Below, one piece after another: positions 58,700 through 64,000 of a stretch of 64,000 bases of DNA. Under the pieces are notes generated by a model. It saw only the letters and a list, made by a program, of their open reading frames with translations, made no database searches and was not told the DNA's origin. The stretch is taken from NCBI GenBank assembly GCA_028752905.1, contig JAQNBH010000007.1, positions 14,598,759 through 14,662,758 on the forward strand. Direction: 5' to 3'. Positions within the stretch are counted from its first letter, which is position 1. Each line of letters starts with the position of its first letter. Origin of the DNA: Cladorhizidae sp. MBARI D1340-BT2 (taxonomy: Eukaryota > Porifera > Demospongiae > Poecilosclerida > Cladorhizidae). Position numbers and translations under genes: made by a program.

Positions 58700-59717
58700 C
58701 TGGGCTCGCTCGGGCTTCACTCGGCAGTCCTTTCGGTAGTGTCCCAGCCAATTTCACGAGAAGCACCTTATCTCACTCAATGGTATCGGGTTGGGATTTC
58801 TTTCCCTTCCTGTTGGATACCCCACCTGGGGTTGGTATACTCTTGAGAACCATCGGGCTTTCGGCTGTTCGGGTCGGAGAGATCGCGAGGGTTGTGGTGT
58901 TCTTGCCGTCGGCTTGTGGTCGGCTCCTTCCTTTGGTAGGTTGGAGAGATGTCTAACCACTGCTTCTGCGAGTTCGTCGTACATGGCTAGGTTGATATTC
59001 CTCATTTTGGCCTCAAGCCATCTCGGCAACCTTGTCATGGTAGTCTCCATCAGAACTGTATCGGCGGTGTTGTTTGGAGAAGATGATAGCCATTGGTGAA
59101 AATAATGATGATGATTTGCGAACCAAGCCTCAGGGCTGGTTGAGTTGAAGGGGATTTCGAAGGTCTTTTTCTGGTAGGTTTCCATCGTCACCTGGTACTC
59201 TCTTAGCAGCTCGGTTTTCACTGTCTCGTAGTCATTCTGGTCTCCGGCGGCCATTGCTGCCACCGCGGTCAGTCCGGCTCCTGCTAGAGAACCTCTCAGA
59301 ATGATGGCCCACTGATGGTTTGGCCAACTTCCTGCCCTAGCTGTCACCTTAAACGTATCCAGAAAGGCAACTCATATCATCGTGACCCTCCTGGAACTTC
59401 TGAACGGTCAACTTGGGGGGTGCAGGTGGTGGAGATGCTCTAGCTTCTGCCCGTCTATCTCTTTGGGCCTCGGCCAGCAGTTCCATCATTTGAGCCTGCT
59501 GTTCGTGCTGTCTTTGCTGACGGACCCGATCCTCCTCCCTTCGTGCATCCTCCTTCGTGTCTCGATCTTCTTCGATTGCGGCCCATCGGTCCATGAACTG
59601 GTCAAATCGGCTTGCTCGAGGGGTTTCCTCATCCTCATCCATTCGGTTGCTCTGTCGGTATGATGCTCGGGGAGTTTTCTCTCCTGACCTGAGCGAATAG
59701 GTCATTAAAAAAAACAA
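58700..59717 (-). pseudogene. Gag of Gypsy element 1
   Basis: 59717-59349 codes a charged, coiled-coil-like N-terminal part ending 'LTVQKFQEGHDDMSC'. After a frameshift, 59347-58754 codes the capsid-like part ('LRGSLAGAGLTAVAAMAAGD', 'VKTELLREYQVTMETYQKKT'). The zinc knuckle follows as CFS-stop-NWLGHYRKDC, in which a TGA replaces the second Cys. The capsid wording is like the Gmr1-type gag from which the vertebrate SCAN domain is thought to derive. Confidence 0.8.
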
Positions 59718-59865
59718 GAAAATTAAAATTGAAAAATGTTTACCCCTCTTCCCTGACTAATGGAAGTGGGTTTCCAAGCTTCTAGGCCATGCCCAAGCTG
59801 TTTCTTCCAGCTAGCTAATCTATTCCTCCACTAGCTACGGCTGGTCCGGGATCTCCTTCTTTGAG

Positions 59866-59883
59866 ATCCCACCGCTGCCACCA
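59866..59883 (-). other. tRNA-Leu primer-binding site of Gypsy element 1
   Basis: Read in element orientation, TGGTGGCAGCGGTGGGAT begins one base after the 5' LTR. It is complementary to an 18-nt 3' end ATCCCACCGCTGCCA-CCA, which is the acceptor and T-arm end of animal tRNA-Leu (AAG/UAG type). Confidence 0.75.
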
Positions 59884-59884
59884 A

Positions 59885-60472
59885 TGTCGGGGATATTTAT
59901 CCTCTCCTCACTAGGTCTTACTGCCTCTGCCTAAATATAATAATACTGAGTAGATGATCCCAGTCTACTCGGGTAAATTCTCCGTGTCGCCTAAATACTA
60001 ATGGTCGGCTATTGATTCGCCAGTCATCTATTTAGACCAGTCGTCTTTCCAGTCTCTCCTATCTCTGAGGAGCTGGTCCAGACCCTGTAGTTCCCAGATA
60101 TAATTATAGATGGTCAATATATATTATGTACTACAGCATAGTTCAGTAACACAAGTCTCTTACTCCACTTGAGTTTCTAATCTTCTCAGTTTTCTCTCTC
60201 TTCTCTAGGGCATTGCCCAGTCCTTTTATATCTATCCTAGCTAGCACATGACATACATAACCAATCAGCACATCATAGAACCTTCTATTCAGTATACTAC
60301 TCATAGTGTAATAATAGATTGTCTCCGTTCAATCTAACAAAAGACTTGTCTGTTCTGTTGTGGCTTCTTCTGTGGTTTCTCTTTGTGGTGTGCGGTTGTG
60401 GTGTGTGGTTGTGGCTAGGGAGTGGTGGTGGGTCCATGTCAGGGAATAAGGATGACTGTTCTTTCCCTGACA
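59885..60472 (-). repeat. 5' LTR of Gypsy element 1
   Basis: 588 bp with ends TGTCGGGG and CCCTGACA. Near the right end 'tgtcagggaa' (60438-60447) and 'ttccctgaca' (60463-60472) form a perfect inverted repeat. It sits inside the RT of element 2. Confidence 0.85.
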
Positions 60473-61366
60473 TTGGTTGCCTAAAGTTTGTACGGCTTGT
60501 ACCTTAGCTAGTAAAGGCTGTACTGTTCCTTGCCCCACAATATGCCCTAAGTAAACACATGTGTTACACGCAAACTTGCACTTTCGATTTTTGATTGTTA
60601 ATCCTGCTTTTCGAAGTCTCTCGAATATGTCCTTGAGATGTGTGAGATGTTCATCCCAAGTATGGCTGTGGATAATAATGTCATCGAGGTATGCCGCGGT
60701 GAAGGACTGAGTTCCTTCCAGCACCTGATCCATTAGTCTCTGTAACGTAGAGGGTGCAGCCATCAGTCCAAAGGGCATGGTACGGAACTGAAACTTTCAC
60801 ACGGCATCACAAATGCTGTCTTTTCTTGGCTAGATTTAGCCACTGGTACCTGCCAGTACCCTTTCATCAGCTGTTATGAACTTAGCCTTCCCCACATCAT
60901 CAATTAGATCATCTATATGTGGTATAGGATACGGATCTACCTTGGTTACTAAGTTAAGCTTCCGGTAGTCAATGCAGAGACGCTTGTCTCCGTCCTTCTT
61001 CGTTATTAGAATAGCTGGGGCTGCCCAAGGACTTTTAGATGGAACGATAATACCCATCTCCAACAACTTGATTTCTCTGCGTAAATATTCGTACGATGCA
61101 TGTGGTAGTCTGTAGGGGGGTAGTCGAATCGGACTTGCATCACCCGTGTCAATTACGTGTTCCACCAATGTCGTAACGCCTGGCTCATCATGAATAACGT
61201 CGGCAAACTCCTGCTTCAGATGTAAGAGTTCTTCTCTCTGTGAGGAGGTAAGAGCAATGTTATTTTCCTGTGATTGAATACCTTCTGTAGTATCCTCTTC
61301 AATGATGTCGTCAACAGATAGAAATACTACTTGTGCTGGTGAATGCCACGTCTTCAACCCATTCAC
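60473..61366 (-). pseudogene. Reverse transcriptase of Gypsy element 2, truncated by an LTR
   Basis: 61366-60836 carries the post-integrase linker and RT fingers ('SKSPWAAPAILITKKDGDKR', 'LCIDYRKLNLVTKVDPYPIP'). A deletion near 60870 removes the following motif. 60778-60473 carries 'MPFGLMAAPSTLQRLMDQ', the box 'YLDDIIIHS' and 'CVYLGHIVGQG', ending at 'AVQTLGNQ' where element 1 begins. RNase H is absent. Confidence 0.82.
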
Positions 61367-61381
61367 ATGGAAGGTACGTAG

Positions 61382-62461
61382 TCATTTCTGTCCTTGGCCC
61401 ATGTCAACTTCATATGTCACATCGGTCACCATGCGTGTGATTTGCATCGGAACCCCTCCATTTGTTTTCCAGCTTGTTTTGCTTCCTGGGTTGGAAAACC
61501 AAGACAAAATCACCAATATCATATGACCTACCTTTTTTTCATAATAATATTTGTGTTTTTCTTTTGCATCGGTTTCATTTAAAGCAGCTAACTCCCGCAC
61601 TGTCTCCATCTTCTCTCGAAGGAGTTGAAGGTACTCGATTACGGGTCGACCTTCTTCTTCTGTCTCATTGGTCCACAGCACTACCAACTCATCCAGTGGT
61701 GTCCTCATCTTTCATCTTTCTGCCAAATAAAAGCTCAAACGGCGAGTAACCCGTTGATTTGTGGGTTGTCCCACAGTAGGCACACAATACATAGGATAGA
61801 CACTGATCCCATTCTAACCCATGTTTTTGAGTTAACTTACGAAGCAGATGCTTCAGGGTGGAGTTCCATCTTTCCACCATCCCATCAGTTTGTGGATGAT
61901 AAGGGGATGTCTTCATCTGCTTTATTCCAGACCTCTCACAAAACCCTCTCATGGTTTTAGAAATAAAATTTGACCCATTATCGGTGAGTATTTTTCTTGG
62001 CGCCCCCAATCTAGCAGTGAGCTCCACTAGACAGTCAATTACTGATTCTGTGCTCACGTTTCGTAGAGGAAACGCCTCTGGCCATTTTGTGCATAATCTT
62101 GTACTACAAGTACATATTTGTTACCTGCTTTCGTTCTTTTAAGGGGCCCAAAGATATCCATCGCTATGCGGTCAAATGGATACTTGAGCGGATGGAGTGA
62201 AGCTCTCTTCAAGGTTGCCAGGGCAGCTCGCTGGCACTCTGGACAGGATTTACACGCTTCTCTTATGTCTATGGTCATACCTGGCCAACTAATCCTCTGT
62301 CGGAGAGTATCCGGAGTTCTTGTCTCTCCAAAATGTCCCGCGGTTGGGGAACAATGTGCAACCTTCAGCGCCTCTGTCCTACAGGATTGAGGAACAACTA
62401 AAAAATTAGTATCCCTTTTTTCGTACGGTCTTCGCCTTAGTAGCCCCTTCTCACAAAACAC
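61382..62461 (-). pseudogene. Integrase of Gypsy element 2, frameshifted
   Basis: 62461-62054 holds the HHCC finger ('VAHCSPTAGHFGE' and 'CKSCPECQRA') and the core start 'MDIFGPLKRTKAGNKYVLVV'. After a frameshift near 62095, 62057-61689 holds 'ILTDNGSNFISKT' and 'SPYHPQTDGMVERWNSTLKH'. 61708-61382 is the C-terminal region. It lies between protease and RT. Confidence 0.85.
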
Positions 62462-62676
62462 ATAACCATCCTTAGCCTCCTCAGCTTCCTGTCTCCATTT
62501 CTCCAGTGTAGGGTATATTGCTTAAAGAGAGCGTAGCTGGCTAGGGGTAACTTGTTCCGGCCATAGAGGATCTTCTGTAGCCTTATCTGGGAAACAACGT
62601 TGGGTTGGGACAACAATTATTTCATCATCAAATTTGTACATGTTACCCAAACTTGACTCTTCCTCTTCCAAAGTTT

Positions 62677-63234
62677 CTAGAGTCTGAATGATTGCTTCAT
62701 CCTGCTTCTGTTGCGACTCTGCGGCTTGGTTCCCTCCTGCTGTCGGTTGTGTCCAGCTCTTGTGGTCACCATGGCCACATCAGGAGGTTTCACTTCTTCC
62801 GTTGGTTGAGTCTCCTTCTTGACATCATCCTGAAGCATCTCTCTGAGTAGCTTCCTGAGATATGGTACATCTTTCCCCAAAACCATGTCCACATTGATGT
62901 GAGGTAATACACCCACTGCAAGCTTGTGTGTCTTCCCGTCTATCTGTAACTCGATTCTCGCGGCAGGAAACCAAGTCTTTCGAGAACTAGCAGTAGTGTA
63001 GGGTATTTTCCATCCTTTGCTGTCGATGCACCTCGGATATACTATGGATTTCAAGCAGCCTGTGTCCAGCAACGCCACTACATACTTGCCGTTGACCTTG
63101 GCCATTCTTGTCCAAGTCGGTAAATTCGTCCGGATGTATGTGCTGTGTCCAAAATTGACACTTTCCATATTTACTCGACAATCTTTTCGAAAATGTCCTT
63201 TTTTTCCGCATCTGAAACATTCGATCTGTTTCAA
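62677..63234 (-). CDS. Zinc knuckle and protease of Gypsy element 2
   Basis: 185 codons open. The CCHC knuckle 'CFRCGKKGHFRKDC' (residues 6-19) is the intact form of the one broken in element 1. Protease follows with 'VVALLDTGCLKSIV' and a flap-like 'AVGVLPHINVDMVLGKDVPY'. A Lys/Glu-rich linker follows before the integrase frame, with a stop near 62520. Confidence 0.8.
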   Translation of the reverse strand: MKQIECFRCGKKGHFRKDCRVNMESVNFGHSTYIRTNLPTWTRMAKVNGKYVVALLDTGCLKSIVYPRCIDSKGWKIPYTTASSRKTWFPAARIELQIDGKTHKLAVGVLPHINVDMVLGKDVPYLRKLLREMLQDDVKKETQPTEEVKPPDVAMVTTRAGHNRQQEGTKPQSRNRSRMKQSFRL

Positions 63235-64000
63235 GTCCCTACCGGGTGGAGAATAGACACCTTTATTTCCCTCTGCCTCTGGATGCTTCTGCTGCAGTGG
63301 TCTTGGGTGATTCGAGTGTCCCTAGGTTTTGGTTGAAAACTCTCTCTCTGGTCGGATTTATTTGGTATTCCTCCTCCTTGTCGCTGACTGGACAAATAGC
63401 GTACAACATCCTCACCCAGTTCCTCATAAATGTCGGGGTGAAACCGTCGCATCTGCCCCTCCAACCAACCTGGAAGACGCTTTAGTGCTAGCTCATAAGA
63501 GCATAGTATCTCGTTCTGTCATGTTGGAGGAGTCCAACCACTGGTGGAAGGACTGTTTGTACGGCCTGAACCATCCATCGGGGTTAGTCTGTCGAATGTC
63601 TGGTCAAATACCTTGGCTCGGTATGTTTCAGAGGTCACCTTGTAGATATTCAAGAGGGCTTCTTTGACCTGCTCGTAATTGGTCTGACTAAGTGCTAGCA
63701 GAGCTGCCACTGCCGTCAACCCTTGACCAGACAATGAACCCCTTAAGTAATTCGCCCATTGTCGGGCTGGCCAACCATTCGCGCTAGCTGTCACCTCGAA
63801 CATTTTCAAGTATGCACCCATATCGTCGGTGCCTTCACTAAACTTCTGCAAGTTTATCTGGGGAGGTCCTACTGCTCCTGTGGGTGGAGGAAATCGTGAG
63901 GATAGGAGCTGAGTCCAACGTTCTTCTTGACGTTCTTGATGTGCCTGCTCACGCTCCTTCGTTCTTCCTCTCGCTGTCTTTCTTCCTCCCTCTGTGCCTG
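63235..64000 (-). pseudogene. Gag of Gypsy element 2 (partial)
   Basis: From the window edge: a Glu/Arg/Gln-rich coiled-coil-like part, 'LQKFSEGTDDMGAYLKMFEV' (about 63795-63855), 'WANYLRGSLSGQGLTAVAAL' and 'YKVTSETYRAKVFDQTFDRL', then after frame changes a part ending before the zinc knuckle ('MRRFHPDIYEELGEDVVRYL', about 63400-63460). Homologous to the gag of element 1, with frameshifts. Confidence 0.75.

Larger units (their letters stand above)
55118..60472 (-). mobile_element. Gypsy element 1 with PR-INT-RT-RH order (Gmr1-like), left LTR truncated
   Basis: The 5' LTR is 59885-60472 and a partial 3' LTR is 55118-55351, with gag, protease, integrase, reverse transcriptase and RNase H between them on the - strand. 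The integrase precedes the reverse transcriptase, and the polyprotein ends shortly after RNase H and just before the 3' LTR. This is the domain order described for the Gmr1 group of Gypsy elements. Several point stops and frameshifts (58754, 59348, 57093, 56280, 56150, 55784) make it defective. It is inserted in the RT region of element 2. Confidence 0.85.
60473..64000 (-). mobile_element. Gypsy element 2 with PR-INT-RT order (Gmr1-like), both ends missing
   Basis: A second, related but clearly diverged element on the - strand. It has gag (64000-63235), zinc knuckle and protease (63234-62677), integrase (62461-61689), linker, and reverse transcriptase (61366-60473). The RT is cut at 60473 by the 5' LTR of element 1. 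Its RNase H and 3' LTR are not found on the far side of element 1. Its 5' LTR lies beyond the window. Confidence 0.85.

Noticed and set aside
1..64000. tRNA or rRNA genes
   Set aside because: No cloverleaf with matching A and B boxes and no rRNA-like stretch was recognised. The tRNA-Leu similarity at 59866 is only an 18-nt primer-binding site.

Overview
The window looks like animal nuclear DNA, most likely from a demosponge with an Amphimedon-like genome. This is inferred from AT-rich intergenic DNA, small exons with GT-AG introns, a lineage-specific tyrosine-kinase family, a phospholipase-B-like gene and a dense, nested load of retrotransposons. No bacterial operons, CRISPR arrays, rRNA or tRNA genes were seen. 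Only two host genes can be assembled with every reading phase matching. One is a nine-exon tyrosine-kinase-like gene on the + strand (36411-45159, 494 aa). The other is a three-exon phospholipase-B1-like gene on the - strand (19845-15256, 396 aa). Both keep their fold but have lost catalytic residues: the kinase reads HRN and NFG for HRD and DFG, and the lipase reads GDF for GDS. Both look like pseudoenzymes.

Layout. 1-9.9 kb: kinase copy A (pseudogene), a palindrome at its 3' end, antisense pieces of an unrecognised gene ('U'), and an inverted copy of the kinase 5' flank. 10.8-15.1 kb: the 3' end of a LINE with a restriction-like endonuclease, split by a complete hAT-like DNA transposon (11432-15000). 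15.2-19.9 kb: the lipase gene. 20.6-27.1 kb: a decayed APE-type LINE whose N-terminal part carries a 2A-like motif, broken by a Gypsy fragment (21.0-22.3 kb) and by a repeat-rich insert (23.7-25.3 kb). 28.9-34.6 kb: an almost pristine LTR retrotransposon with one 1692-codon ORF, near-identical 222-bp LTRs and a perfect 5-bp target duplication. 35.4-46.0 kb: kinase copy B (the intact gene), with a solo LTR in intron 2. 47.0-55.1 kb: kinase copy C (pseudogene) with U fragments. 55.1-64.0 kb: two nested Gypsy elements whose pol order is PR-INT-RT-RH, the Gmr1 arrangement.

The three kinase copies form a segmental triplication. A and C share lesions absent from B: an exon 1 deletion with a stop, loss of the glycine loop, an antisense copy of exon 8 inside exon 2, and exon 7 replaced by antisense U sequence. 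They therefore descend from one already broken copy.

The most interesting signals are the Gmr1-order elements, a 15-nt complementarity between the LTR and the primer-binding position of the intact element (a possible self-priming design), the two pseudoenzymes, the large 3' palindromes of the kinase copies with a microinversion in one of them, and a dispersed repeat with a hammerhead-ribozyme-like core.
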